Assembly (NCBI GenBank): GCA_021738405.1
Contig: JAIPCC010000001.1
Span: 62,001 to 126,000, forward strand
DNA length: 64,000 nt
Origin: Crocinitomicaceae bacterium
GTDB lineage: Bacteria; Bacteroidota; Bacteroidia; Flavobacteriales_D; Crocinitomicaceae
Direction of reading: 5' to 3'
Below are positions 17,383-26,224 of this stretch, piece by piece; position 1 is the stretch's first letter, and each line of letters starts with the position of its first letter. A program made the position numbers and the translations under genes. Under the pieces are notes generated by a model. That model saw only the letters and a list, made by a program, of their open reading frames with translations. It was not told the DNA's origin and did no database searches.

Positions 17383-18357
17383 TTAGGGCTTGACGAACCG
17401 AATGACTTGTGTTTTCCCGTTGTTCATCTCTGTGCGGATCAGGTACAGACCACTTTGAAGTTGTTCGAGTGGGACGCTTGCGGATGGTGTATCTACTTGA
17501 TGGTCTAGGACTTTTTGACCTGTATTGGAAAATACCTGATAGTTTTTGATTGACTGATTTTGAAGACCTTGAATGGTAATTTCAGTAGCATTCTGTTTCC
17601 AAGAAACAAACAGATTGTGATTTTCTTGAATGGTTGCAGACGGGTTGAGTGTAAACACATCTTGCGTGTTTACATTTTGCATGACACTTTGGTTGAGCCC
17701 AGTTTCTCCGTGTAGCACACCTACACTTGAGAGCGGCATTTGGTTGAGCCAGCGGTCGATGTGGCAATTGTAAAAGAGGTCGGTTTGGGAACCTGTTGTG
17801 GTTTGAATGGTTGGCAGCGTAACGCTTTGTTGGTTGTTGTTGCCGAGGTTGTGTAATTCAAAGTATGCGTTTGGAACGCCGTCGTTGTTGCTATCGGCCT
17901 TGCCACCTGTGATCATGTGCATGTAGCCAAAAGACCAACCCCAATACATAGAAGGACTTTGAAAACTGAGCGGGTGGGTTTCTGGGTAGGTAGAAATATC
18001 TTGAGCGAGTGCTCCGGATTGGGTGTTGTAGCGTTTGGGTACGCCAATGGTAAAATTAATGGAGTCAATTTGCTCTACAGCGAGATACCCGAGGTAAAGG
18101 CTATTTTGTGTTGGGGTCACAAGCCAAATGGAAGTAGAGAGGTTGGTTTGCTGGCCGTTGTCGTGGAAAATTTTGACATCGGAAAGGTAATAATTGAAAT
18201 CTTGGATTTCCACAGCGATGCCATCATTGCCAATGAAGGTTTGGTTCAGTGCAAAGGTTTGGTTGCCAAAAAGCGGCGTGAGGTTCAAGAAGATATTTTT
18301 TTGAGCCCAACTTGAAAGTGCGGTGAATAAAAGGAAGGTCAAAAATAAAATTCTCAT
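17383..18357 (-). CDS. MbnP-like copper-binding protein with T9SS type A sorting domain
   Basis: The 324-residue protein has a signal peptide ending near SWAQ, a beta-rich MbnP domain (about residues 20-215) and a C-terminal T9SS type A sorting domain (about 245-324, ending ITIQGLQNQ... YLIRTEMNNGKTQVIRFVKP in family style). The conserved MYWGW segment (Met137 to Trp141) contains the Trp pair around which the family is modified by its MbnH partner, and it is followed by the typical GYMHM stretch. The MbnH-like gene directly follows. The T9SS tail implies transport across the outer membrane to the cell surface, unlike periplasmic MbnP proteins of proteobacteria. Confidence 0.85.
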   Translation of the reverse strand: MRILFLTFLLFTALSSWAQKNIFLNLTPLFGNQTFALNQTFIGNDGIAVEIQDFNYYLSDVKIFHDNGQQTNLSTSIWLVTPTQNSLYLGYLAVEQIDSINFTIGVPKRYNTQSGALAQDISTYPETHPLSFQSPSMYWGWSFGYMHMITGGKADSNNDGVPNAYFELHNLGNNNQQSVTLPTIQTTTGSQTDLFYNCHIDRWLNQMPLSSVGVLHGETGLNQSVMQNVNTQDVFTLNPSATIQENHNLFVSWKQNATEITIQGLQNQSIKNYQVFSNTGQKVLDHQVDTPSASVPLEQLQSGLYLIRTEMNNGKTQVIRFVKP

Positions 18358-18359
18358 GC

Positions 18360-19133
18360 TTACGGCTTTTTGAAGATGTACAAGACCTCGCTTTTCATGA
18401 GGCGAAAACGCTCAATTTCGGCCGTGCTGTAGTGTGCAGCGAAATCAAAAATATGTGTTTCAAAGCCCACTTTTTCGAGGTAAGTAGGGTAATCTTTGCC
18501 AAATAAACGCACGTGGTCTTTTTGCCAATAATGTTTTTCGCGGTCTGCTTCACTGACAATTGAAGGATCTTCATAGGTGGTGTCGCGGGAGAAATCTTGA
18601 GGAACTTGCATAATGGCCCAGCCACCTGGCTTCATAACCCTGAAAAGTTCTGACATGCACTGAATGGGGTCTTGGACATGCTCCATAACATGGTTGCAAA
18701 AAACGACATCGAAGCGCTCGTCTTCTAGTGGAATTTGATGGAGGTCAAAATGGAGGTCAGCGATTGGTGAAACTAAATCGGCAGTGAGGTAGTTGAGGTT
18801 TTTTTGCGCCTTGAAACGGTCTAAAAAGCACTGCTCTGGCGCCATGTGCAATACGGAAAGATCTTGTTGTGTAAAGAAGGTACTGTGGTTTTTGAGGTAG
18901 AGCCACATGAGCCGGTGACGCTCGAGGGTGAGGTCGTAGGGGCAAAGTACGTTGTCGCGATGCGCGACATCCGAACCATAAGAAAGAAACTTTGAGAAGG
19001 ATTTGTCGCAGACCGGGCAATGTACGTTGTTGCCTTTGTAAAGTGTAGGCGCCACCAATCTGAAAATATAGCTCAGGCGAATGAGTAGCGGACGAGGTAA
19101 GGTATTGAGGAGGTATTTATAAAGTTTCTTCAC
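18360..19133 (-). CDS. SAM-dependent class I methyltransferase with N-terminal zinc-ribbon-like motif
   Basis: The 257-residue protein has a CPVC...C cysteine cluster at about residues 39-63 (zinc-ribbon-like), followed by a Methyltransf_11 Rossmann domain with the acidic FDVVFCNHVMEHV motif and the RVMKPGGW stretch. Relatives often act on sugars or polyketide-like substrates in surface polysaccharide loci; the substrate here is unknown. The start is GTG at 19133. A TAACTTTG box ends four bases upstream of it. Only two bases separate its stop from the MbnP start. Confidence 0.82.
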   Translation of the reverse strand: MKKLYKYLLNTLPRPLLIRLSYIFRLVAPTLYKGNNVHCPVCDKSFSKFLSYGSDVAHRDNVLCPYDLTLERHRLMWLYLKNHSTFFTQQDLSVLHMAPEQCFLDRFKAQKNLNYLTADLVSPIADLHFDLHQIPLEDERFDVVFCNHVMEHVQDPIQCMSELFRVMKPGGWAIMQVPQDFSRDTTYEDPSIVSEADREKHYWQKDHVRLFGKDYPTYLEKVGFETHIFDFAAHYSTAEIERFRLMKSEVLYIFKKP

Positions 19134-19137
19134 TTTT

Positions 19138-19145
19138 CAAAGTTA
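19138..19145 (-). promoter_or_regulatory. -7 box (TAACTTTG) four bases before the methyltransferase GTG
   Basis: TAACTTTG is an exact TAnnTTTG box on the minus strand, spaced four bases from the GTG start, again predicting a leaderless message. It may drive methyltransferase-mbnP-mbnH as one unit. Confidence 0.6.
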
Positions 19146-19168
19146 ACCTTTTCAAGAGAGAATATCGC

Positions 19169-19176
19169 TAATTTTG
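19169..19176 (+). promoter_or_regulatory. -7 box (TAATTTTG) for the S9 oligopeptidase
   Basis: TAATTTTG fits the -7 consensus and ends 14 nt before the ATG. It is divergent to the methyltransferase promoter 24 bp away. Confidence 0.55.
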
Positions 19177-19190
19177 CTAGAAATCCTGTC

Positions 19191-21281
19191 ATGAAACTGC
19201 TGCTCATTTTTACAAGTCTCCTTCTCATTATGCAAGACCAAATCATTGCCCAAGAACCAGTTGCACCGCGCAAAGACCAAATTTTGGAAAAACATGGCCA
19301 CCAGCGCCAAGATCCTTACTACTGGCTTCGCGAGCGCGACACCCAGCCTGTTTTGGATTACTTGCAAGCAGAGAACACCTATGCAGCAGCGTATTTCAAA
19401 GCTTTAGATCCTTTGGTCAATTGTCTTTTAGAAGAATTCGAGCAGCGCATAGACCCAAATGAAACCAGCGCCCCTTATGTGATCAATGGTTATCAGTACC
19501 AATCGCGCAATGTGGAAGGCCAAGATTACCAGCAAATTTTTCGCTACGAATTGGATGGTAAAGCGGTCTTGTTCTTTGATGAAAACCAACGAGCGAAGGG
19601 CAAGCCCTTCTATGAATTGGCTGCTTGGGCGCCTTCTCCCGACAATCAGCTTTTGGCCGTCAGCGAGGATTTTATGGGCCGCAGAAAGTACGAGATCCGT
19701 TTCAGATCAAACGGCAAATACCTCAAGGATGTCCTGACCGAAACGAGCGGAAGTATGGTTTGGGCCAAAGACAACAAGACGGTTTATTACACCAAAAAAG
19801 ACCCAGAGACTCTCCGAGAGTACTTAGTGTATCGCCATCAAATTGGCACGCCACAAAGTGCTGATGAATTGATTTACGAAGAAAAAGACGACAAATTCAG
19901 CGTAGGCATCGGCAAAACCCTCACCAACGCCTACATCCTGATTTATAGTTACAGCTCAACCACCTCTGAGATCCAAGTAATAGATGCCTCGTCGGCGAAA
20001 GCCTTGCCAAAAGTATTTTTAGCCAGAAAAGCAGGCCACATCTATGAAGTAGAGCACCACGAAAATGGTTTTTATATTTTGAGCAACGACAACGCCGTCA
20101 ATAATCGGATTTTATTTTCAAAAGACATCCCAAAAGACATCGCTTCATGCCAAGAGGTAGTCAAGCACAATCCGAAAGTTTTAATTGAAGGGTTGAGCGT
20201 TTTCAAAAGGCATTTACTCATTGAAGAAAGAGACAACGGGCTTTTGAAATTGAAATTGAAAAATGTGGCCGATGGCCAAGAAAAGTACATTGATGTGGAT
20301 GGCGAAACCTATTATTTAGGGCTGGCTACCAATGACGACTACACGGCTTCAAAAATCTATTACGTATTCAATTCCATGACCACGCCTGCAAGAGTTTACA
20401 CCTATGACTTGCAAACCAACCAGCGTGAAATATTCTTTGAAAAGAAACTCAGAGACCCCCAATTTAACCCTGAAAACTATGTGTCTGAGCGCGTTTGGGC
20501 CACGGCCAACGACGGCACTCAAATTCCGGTGAGTATTGTCTACAAGAAGGGAACGGTTTTGGCCAAAGCGCCTTTATTGTTATATGGCTATGGCTCTTAT
20601 GGCTACACAATTCCCGATATTTTCAGCCCGACCAGAGTTTCTTTACTCGATCGCGGATTTGTATTTGCTACTGCGCACATTAGGGGCTGTAAGTATTTAG
20701 GCGAAGAATGGTACCAAGACGGAAAATTCGACAAAAAGATCAATACGTTTACCGATTTCATCAATGCGGCTGAATATCTTGGCCACATGGGCTATTGCGA
20801 CCCTGCTCGCATTTATGCCAACGGAGGCAGTGCGGGTGGCTTGCTCATGGGCGCCATTGCGAACATGGCGCCGTATTTATTCAAGGGTATTGTTTCAGAA
20901 GTACCGTTTGTCGATGTAGTGACCACCATGCTAGACGAAAGCATTCCACTCACAACAGGCGAATACGAAGAATGGGGCAATCCAACTGACCCACATTATT
21001 ATTACTACTTGCTCAAGTATTCGCCATACGATAACTTGCACGCCATGGCTTACCCAGCCATGTATGTCACTTCTGGCTACCACGACTCTCAAGTACAATA
21101 CTGGGAGCCCGCCAAATATGTAGCCAAACTCAGAACCCTGCGCACCAACAACGCAGCACTTATTTTTGAGTGCAACATGGACGCGGGCCATGGCGGTGGT
21201 TCTGGCCGCAGTACTGAGCGCCTTGAGCGCGCCAAGATGTATGCATTTATTTTAGGGCTTGAGCAGGGCATTACGCATTAG
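19191..21281 (+). CDS. S9A family oligopeptidase B-like serine peptidase
   Basis: The 696-residue protein has a beta-propeller N-terminal half that screens substrates by size and a C-terminal alpha/beta-hydrolase half. The nucleophile Ser547 is in GGSAGG and the catalytic His667 in DAGHGG; the Asp of the triad should lie in the segment between. The GGSAGGLLMG and TTGEYEEWGNP stretches are typical of oligopeptidase B (PtrB), which cuts short peptides after Lys or Arg. Unlike cytoplasmic PtrB it begins with a signal peptide (ends near IIAQ), so it probably works in the periplasm. The next gene overlaps its end by 23 nt. Confidence 0.92.
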   Translation: MKLLLIFTSLLLIMQDQIIAQEPVAPRKDQILEKHGHQRQDPYYWLRERDTQPVLDYLQAENTYAAAYFKALDPLVNCLLEEFEQRIDPNETSAPYVINGYQYQSRNVEGQDYQQIFRYELDGKAVLFFDENQRAKGKPFYELAAWAPSPDNQLLAVSEDFMGRRKYEIRFRSNGKYLKDVLTETSGSMVWAKDNKTVYYTKKDPETLREYLVYRHQIGTPQSADELIYEEKDDKFSVGIGKTLTNAYILIYSYSSTTSEIQVIDASSAKALPKVFLARKAGHIYEVEHHENGFYILSNDNAVNNRILFSKDIPKDIASCQEVVKHNPKVLIEGLSVFKRHLLIEERDNGLLKLKLKNVADGQEKYIDVDGETYYLGLATNDDYTASKIYYVFNSMTTPARVYTYDLQTNQREIFFEKKLRDPQFNPENYVSERVWATANDGTQIPVSIVYKKGTVLAKAPLLLYGYGSYGYTIPDIFSPTRVSLLDRGFVFATAHIRGCKYLGEEWYQDGKFDKKINTFTDFINAAEYLGHMGYCDPARIYANGGSAGGLLMGAIANMAPYLFKGIVSEVPFVDVVTTMLDESIPLTTGEYEEWGNPTDPHYYYYLLKYSPYDNLHAMAYPAMYVTSGYHDSQVQYWEPAKYVAKLRTLRTNNAALIFECNMDAGHGGGSGRSTERLERAKMYAFILGLEQGITH

Positions 21282-22215
21282 TATTGGGTTGTTATTTTGG
21301 GCCTTTAATTTAGGGGCCCAATCGCAGGCTTTAGAAAGTTTTCGCCACCGCCCTATTATGTATGCCGACTTGGGTTACAACGTCAATCCATTTCGCATCG
21401 ACTACCCTTTTGGGTCTCAAACCAGCACACTTGCCTACAAAAACAACTTTAGTCCGTTTTTAGGGCTCGGCTTTGCTTATAAAATGTTTCATTTGCGCTT
21501 GGGCTTTCCCGTGATTGGCAACTTGCGCCCCAACAACAAATTCGGCAAAACCACTCAATATAACTTCGCTTATGATTTTACGTATAAGCGCGTTTGGTAC
21601 GATTTAGAGTTCAAATCGACTTTTGGTTATGCCCTTAAAAAACCTAAAGTCATTTTGCCCGCTGCCTATTCAGTTAATGTCATGACCAACGCTTGGTATT
21701 TTGGCAATCCTGATTTTCAAATCAATGGGCTGTTGGGCAAGCGCGCGCACTACAATACCCAAATCCTGACTTGGTACCTAAAAGGCACAATCAATTATTT
21801 TGGATCCGGGAATCAAGAGGGGAACTTGATTCCTGAAGCTTTTCAGAATCTTAACGATCCGTTTACAACGCTTACACAACTCAAGGCACTTGATTTTGGT
21901 GCCACACCAGGTGTGGCTTATGTGAATCGCAAAAAGAATTGGCAAATTGGGGGTTGGGCAGGCGTGGGGCCGTTGGTACAATTCAAGGAATACCAAACCG
22001 ACGCCTTTTCTCAAATTAGAATGGGCCTCGCACCGCGCTTCGATGTCAGGTTCATGGGGGGCTATTCTTCAGATGAAAAGTTTTTCTTTTTAGTGAGCGA
22101 TTTTGACAACAAGAGCCTGAGTTTTGGTGATTTCAAGTACCGTCAAATATACTTTGCCCTCAAATTTGTGGCGGGTTACCGTTTCAAAGAGAAAGAAAAA
22201 ATTGCTCTTAATTAA
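21259..22215 (+). CDS. DUF4421 outer-membrane protein
   Basis: The 318-residue protein has a signal peptide (ends near LGAQS) and alternating hydrophobic and aromatic strands throughout, consistent with an outer-membrane beta-barrel; the N-terminal segment and conserved barrel pattern fit DUF4421, a Bacteroidota family of unknown function. The start overlaps the oligopeptidase gene by 23 nt, indicating coupling. It shares the palindrome TTAATTAA (22208-22215) as stop region with the convergent GH16 gene. Confidence 0.75.
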   Translation: MSRALRISIGLLFWAFNLGAQSQALESFRHRPIMYADLGYNVNPFRIDYPFGSQTSTLAYKNNFSPFLGLGFAYKMFHLRLGFPVIGNLRPNNKFGKTTQYNFAYDFTYKRVWYDLEFKSTFGYALKKPKVILPAAYSVNVMTNAWYFGNPDFQINGLLGKRAHYNTQILTWYLKGTINYFGSGNQEGNLIPEAFQNLNDPFTTLTQLKALDFGATPGVAYVNRKKNWQIGGWAGVGPLVQFKEYQTDAFSQIRMGLAPRFDVRFMGGYSSDEKFFFLVSDFDNKSLSFGDFKYRQIYFALKFVAGYRFKEKEKIALN

Positions 22216-23446
22216 AAGGGAAGTAGGAAGCGGTTTTTCCGTTGTAAGTGATGCGCAGCTCGATGTTTCTTGGGGCATCTTTCAATTGAATAGCAATATC
22301 TTTACCGAGTAAAGTATCGCCTTGGGTAAAGGCAATTTCCGAAACGAATTTTGGTTGTTCAATTCCCTTTACCCAAGCACTGACCTGCACTTCACTACTG
22401 CCATTGACCTGCACCAAGTAATTTGATTGGTTAACAGGAGTGAGGCTTACAAAACCCTGCTCTTTTTGCAGTTCTTTTTTAGGGTAAATGAGCGGTACCT
22501 TCTTTTTGAGCACTTCCTTTTTGCTAGGAATCCAGCCATGATCCTCGACATCAACTTGAGGAAAATCTGTCATTTTTTTGGCTGCGTTTGGCTCTAATTT
22601 CCAAACCCTCACGTAGTCAACTTGGTAGTTGGCCGGGAAAACCGTTTGGGCGTCGGGTCCAGGGTTGAAAGGATAATTGTCGCGGGCTACTGCTAAATTG
22701 ACAATGACATTCATGGGCGTAGAAAAATCGCCGTCAAAATGCGAGACGGGCACACCATTCACAAAATACGTAAGTGAATTCGGCAACCAAACGCCTGAAT
22801 AAATAATGGTGTCATTCACGATGGGTGTTTTCATTTTCACCCAGCCGCCCCAGTCTTTTTTGAGACCGATGTTGTTTTTGACGAAATCTTTGCGCTCGGG
22901 CAAATGGATATCGACGTGCACATCTTTGCTGCGCTCACCTTTACATTCCATGATATCGATTTCGTCTTTTCCGTTCTGACCAAAAAGCCAAAATGCGGGC
23001 CACAAACCTTTGCCTTCGGGCACAACTGCCCTGCATTCAAAATAGCCATAGCGAAAGGTGTCGACACTCCAGATGCAGGAGGTCAGGTAATCGAGGTATA
23101 CGGAGTCGTTTTTGATGTTTAGGCCCAGTTCTTTGGCTTGTTGTTGGTTGATCATCCAGTTGGGCACTGCGGTTTTTTGCTTAAATTCTTTGGCCCCTAA
23201 ATGCAGCCAGCCATTTTTTTGAGAAAGCATTTCGGGAACCGCCCATTGGCTCTGATCGAGCAATAAACCACCCCAAGGATAGCGCGGATACCACTTGCTT
23301 TGATCTACTTCTTGCCCTGTAAATTCATCGCCAAAATGGTAATGCCATTGCAGTACGGTATCTGTTTTGAATTGAAAAAGTGCGGGCTGTAGTTGCGCGT
23401 GCACCACAAAATTCAGTAGAAGTGTTAGGGTGAGAAGTAGCTTCAT
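22208..23446 (-). CDS. Secreted glycoside hydrolase family 16 (laminarinase/beta-glucanase-like)
   Basis: The 412-residue protein has a signal peptide (ends near VVHAQ) and a GH16 jelly-roll domain to about residue 290 with the catalytic signature Glu162-Ile-Asp164-Ile-Met-Glu167 (nucleophile and acid/base Glu). Family members cut beta-1,3/1,4-glucans, agars or carrageenans; laminarin is the likeliest substrate but is not proven. An extra C-terminal region of about 110 residues (about 300-412) looks like a beta-sandwich and is not a T9SS tail by eye. No SusC/SusD pair is nearby, so it is not in a classical utilisation locus. Confidence 0.9.
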   Translation of the reverse strand: MKLLLTLTLLLNFVVHAQLQPALFQFKTDTVLQWHYHFGDEFTGQEVDQSKWYPRYPWGGLLLDQSQWAVPEMLSQKNGWLHLGAKEFKQKTAVPNWMINQQQAKELGLNIKNDSVYLDYLTSCIWSVDTFRYGYFECRAVVPEGKGLWPAFWLFGQNGKDEIDIMECKGERSKDVHVDIHLPERKDFVKNNIGLKKDWGGWVKMKTPIVNDTIIYSGVWLPNSLTYFVNGVPVSHFDGDFSTPMNVIVNLAVARDNYPFNPGPDAQTVFPANYQVDYVRVWKLEPNAAKKMTDFPQVDVEDHGWIPSKKEVLKKKVPLIYPKKELQKEQGFVSLTPVNQSNYLVQVNGSSEVQVSAWVKGIEQPKFVSEIAFTQGDTLLGKDIAIQLKDAPRNIELRITYNGKTASYFPFN

Positions 23447-23489
23447 AGGATATGTAATCGCTCAGAAATGAATTTTTTTATTTCATTTA

Positions 23490-24932
23490 TCAATATTTGA
23501 TAAACACATTTTTGGCTTCGGTGAAGAAACGCAGGGCTTCCCAGCCGCCTTCTCTTCCCACTCCCGATGCTTTGACTCCGCCAAAAGGCGTGCGCAAGTC
23601 GCGCACCAGCCAAGCATTGACCCAAACAATTCCGGCCTGAACTTGGTCAGCCACGCGGTGCGCGCGCTTGAGGTCGGAGGTCCAGACGGTGGCAGCGAGT
23701 CCGTATTGGGTGGAGTTGGCCATGGTGAGCACTTCTTCTTCGGTGTCAAAAGGTGTGATGGTCACGACCGGCCCAAAAATTTCTTCTTGATTGGTGCGGC
23801 ACTTGTAGTGCAGACCTTCAATGATGGTGGGTTCAATATAATAACCTTCGGCGTAGGCGCCTTCTAAAACTTTGCGCTTGCCACCACAAAGAACCGTGCC
23901 GCCTTCTTCTTTGGCCAGCTCAATGTAGCTCAAGATTTTCTCCATGTGTGGTTTGGATACAACTGCACCCATTTTTGCTTCGGGGTCAGTTGGGAAGGAG
24001 ACTTTATTTTTGGCCATAGCAGCAACAAAAGCTTCCTTGAATTGCTCGTAAATGGGCCTTTCGATAAAGATGCGCGATCCGCACAAACAGATCTGGCCTT
24101 GGTTGGCAAAAGAGGAGCGTATGGTGGTGCTGAGTGCGTCTTTGAAATCGCAGTCTGCAAAGATGATATTTGGGTTTTTGCCGCCGAGTTCTAATGATAA
24201 TTTCTTGAACATTGGCCCGGCTGTTTGCGCAATGTATTCGCCGGTTTTGGTGCCTCCTGTAAAAGAAATGGCTTTGATTTTTGGGTGCTTCACAATGGCG
24301 TCGCCAACGCTGGGGCCAGTGCCGTGCAAAATATTGAGCACGCCGTCGGGCATTCCGGCTGCTTTGGCAATTTTGCCGAGCATGTAGGCGGTATAAGGTG
24401 TTACTTCAGATGGTTTGGCCACCACGCAATTGCCAGCAGCTAAAGCAGGCGCAATTTTCCAGGAGAAAAGGTAGAGCGGAAGGTTCCAAGGAGAAATACA
24501 GCCCACCACACCAATCGGTTTGCGGGTTGTGTAGTTGAGGCCAACACCTTCCATATGATGCGATTCAGAGGCAAAATGCTCAATGGCGGTCGCAAAGAAA
24601 TGAAAATTCGATACCGCTCTGGGGATATCGACATGTTGGGCCAGGCTCAGCGGTTTGCCGTTGTCTTTGGATTCTGCCGCTACGAAAGCGTCCATATTGG
24701 CTTCAATGCCTTCAGACAATTTGCGCAGGATAGCCGCCCGCCCTTCTATGCCCATGGTAGACCACACGGGAAAAGCTGCTTCGGCTGCCAAGACAGCTTG
24801 CTCGACGTCGTGGGCGTCAGAATCTGGGATCAAAGAATAGACTTGGCCAGTGGCTGGCTCGTAGTTGTCTAGGTAGCGGCCATTGCTCGGTGCGACATAT
24901 TGGCCGTTGATGAAATTGCTCAATTTTTCCAT
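23490..24932 (-). CDS. Aldehyde dehydrogenase, 2-aminomuconic semialdehyde (ALDH8-like) type
   Basis: The 480-residue NAD(P)-dependent enzyme has catalytic Glu248 in LELGGK and Cys282 in GQICLCGSR, both intact. The ICLCGSRIF pattern and overall sequence resemble the ALDH8 / 2-hydroxymuconic or 2-aminomuconic semialdehyde group, which suggests a role in aromatic or tryptophan-kynurenine breakdown, though no other gene of that pathway is in the window. The start at 24932 was chosen over a longer frame (24992) because family proteins begin at this point and the TACCTTTG promoter box lies just upstream. Confidence 0.88.
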   Translation of the reverse strand: MEKLSNFINGQYVAPSNGRYLDNYEPATGQVYSLIPDSDAHDVEQAVLAAEAAFPVWSTMGIEGRAAILRKLSEGIEANMDAFVAAESKDNGKPLSLAQHVDIPRAVSNFHFFATAIEHFASESHHMEGVGLNYTTRKPIGVVGCISPWNLPLYLFSWKIAPALAAGNCVVAKPSEVTPYTAYMLGKIAKAAGMPDGVLNILHGTGPSVGDAIVKHPKIKAISFTGGTKTGEYIAQTAGPMFKKLSLELGGKNPNIIFADCDFKDALSTTIRSSFANQGQICLCGSRIFIERPIYEQFKEAFVAAMAKNKVSFPTDPEAKMGAVVSKPHMEKILSYIELAKEEGGTVLCGGKRKVLEGAYAEGYYIEPTIIEGLHYKCRTNQEEIFGPVVTITPFDTEEEVLTMANSTQYGLAATVWTSDLKRAHRVADQVQAGIVWVNAWLVRDLRTPFGGVKASGVGREGGWEALRFFTEAKNVFIKY

Positions 24933-24938
24933 ACAACA

Positions 24939-24946
24939 CAAAGGTA
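24939..24946 (-). promoter_or_regulatory. -7 box (TACCTTTG) for the aldehyde dehydrogenase
   Basis: TACCTTTG on the minus strand ends six bases before the ATG. It pairs with the plus-strand box at 24970-24977 in a 49-bp divergent promoter region. Confidence 0.6.
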
Positions 24947-24969
24947 AGCATATCAACGAGAGGTTTTGA

Positions 24970-24977
24970 TACCTTTG
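24970..24977 (+). promoter_or_regulatory. -7 box (TACCTTTG) four bases before the MazG-like start
   Basis: An exact TAnnTTTG box is separated from the ATG by four bases, so the message probably starts at the start codon. Confidence 0.6.
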
Positions 24978-24981
24978 TAGC

Positions 24982-25311
24982 ATGGAAATCAAAGAAGCAC
25001 AAGCTCAAGTAGATCACTGGATCCAAACGCTAGGTGTACGCTACTTCAACGAACTCACCAATATGGCCGTCCTGATGGAAGAGGTTGGCGAGCTTGCCCG
25101 CATAATGGCCAGGCGCTATGGCGAGCAATCCGAGAAGGACAGCGATAAAGACAAAGACCTCGGCGACGAAATGGCCGACATCTTATTTGTATTGTGCTGC
25201 TTGGCCAACCAAACTGGCATAGACCTCGATGCCGCATTAGTCAAAAACCTCGAGAAAAAAACGAAAAGAGACGCCACGCGTCATTACGAAAACCCCAAAC
25301 TGAAGTCCTGA
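24982..25311 (+). CDS. MazG-like nucleotide pyrophosphohydrolase
   Basis: The 109-residue single-domain protein has the all-alpha NTP pyrophosphatase motif EEVGE (residues 33-37) and DEMAD (62-66), whose acidic residues bind Mg. Such small MazG proteins hydrolyse nucleoside triphosphates to monophosphates, as house-cleaning or stress enzymes. It overlaps the next gene (ATGA), which in turn overlaps the third, so three genes form one coupled unit. Confidence 0.9.
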   Translation: MEIKEAQAQVDHWIQTLGVRYFNELTNMAVLMEEVGELARIMARRYGEQSEKDSDKDKDLGDEMADILFVLCCLANQTGIDLDAALVKNLEKKTKRDATRHYENPKLKS

Positions 25312-25856
25312 TGGAAACCATTCAAAAAGCGTTGCAACCCAGCCAGTATTTACTGGTTTCTGCCCTACCACAACAATATCAAATGAAGCTTTGGCCTTTG
25401 ATAGATGAGGTAATTCCGCAACCAGAGGAAGGCTCGCCAAGGGCTATTATTTTGTGCACGAGCGATGCACAGGCCAGAGAAATTCACGCAGAATTTGTCA
25501 AGTTGGCCAAAACCAAAGACCTCACCGTAGACCTCGTTGTCGAAAAGGGCAACAAACTGCAGCAGCGCAATGACCTATTCGATGGCACCGAAATTATTGT
25601 CGGCACCACGCGCCGGATGGCCGAGCTCTATTTTCAGAACGGCTTCAATATCAAAAAACTCAAGCTGTTCATCGTCTTAGGCTTAGAAGATCAAATGCGC
25701 GCAGGCCATAAAGGTTATATTGTTCGCCTCACCGAGAGCTTGCCTAAGTGCAAATCCTTGTTTTTTACCACAAACCCCGATGAAGAGCGCTCCGTTGGCT
25801 ACTTAGAAGAATTTTATCCGAACATTCGCCTCCTTGAGTTGTCTGAAGAAGCATGA
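25311..25856 (+). CDS. Degenerate DEAD-box helicase-like RecA domain, no ATP-binding motifs
   Basis: The 181-residue protein reads like the first RecA domain of a DEAD-box helicase but lacks a Walker A motif, has GLED where DEAD is expected and TTN in place of SAT. IVGTTRRM resembles the motif Ib VGTPGR. It should therefore not hydrolyse ATP and may act as an RNA-binding or structural protein. There is no sign of a recent frameshift: the frame is clean and the flanking genes are coupled to both ends (ATGA at each junction), so the domain seems to be maintained in this shape. Confidence 0.7.
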   Translation: METIQKALQPSQYLLVSALPQQYQMKLWPLIDEVIPQPEEGSPRAIILCTSDAQAREIHAEFVKLAKTKDLTVDLVVEKGNKLQQRNDLFDGTEIIVGTTRRMAELYFQNGFNIKKLKLFIVLGLEDQMRAGHKGYIVRLTESLPKCKSLFFTTNPDEERSVGYLEEFYPNIRLLELSEEA

Positions 25857-26224
25857 GGTCGAATACATCTATAAAACAACTTAGGCCGAGCGTCAGAAAA
25901 GAAGCCACTGTATCCACTGAATTGGAATTGTTTCAAAACGACGTTTTGCGTCCAATACTGAAACTGCAGCATGAACTTTTCCAATTTGAGTGGTTCCAAA
26001 ACCCTTTATTTAAGGCTATACAATCAATTGAAAACCCGGTATTACAACGAACCCAACTCAGCAATTTTTTGTCGAAAAATCCAAATCTAACCAATCGTTA
26101 TATTGGTATGATCTGCGGCTTGTTTACCAATGAAGAATTTACGTTTTATTTGAGCCAAAAATCAGTAGTAGATAAACGCATTAAAGAACTGCTGATTACC
26201 CGCTTTCTCTCTTATCAAGCGTAG
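25853..26224 (+). CDS. Conserved small protein of unknown function
   Basis: The 123-residue soluble, helical protein has no recognised catalytic motif. It resembles a short flavobacterial family that databases have sometimes mislabelled as glyoxalase; I see no vicinal-oxygen-chelate fold here. It is coupled to the degenerate DEAD protein by a 4-bp overlap. Its stop lies directly beside that of the convergent GNAT-like gene. Confidence 0.6.
   Translation: MRSNTSIKQLRPSVRKEATVSTELELFQNDVLRPILKLQHELFQFEWFQNPLFKAIQSIENPVLQRTQLSNFLSKNPNLTNRYIGMICGLFTNEEFTFYLSQKSVVDKRIKELLITRFLSYQA

Noticed and set aside
24933-24992. Longer N-terminus for the aldehyde dehydrogenase
   Set aside because: The extra 20 residues are not family-like and the TACCTTTG promoter box lies within them.
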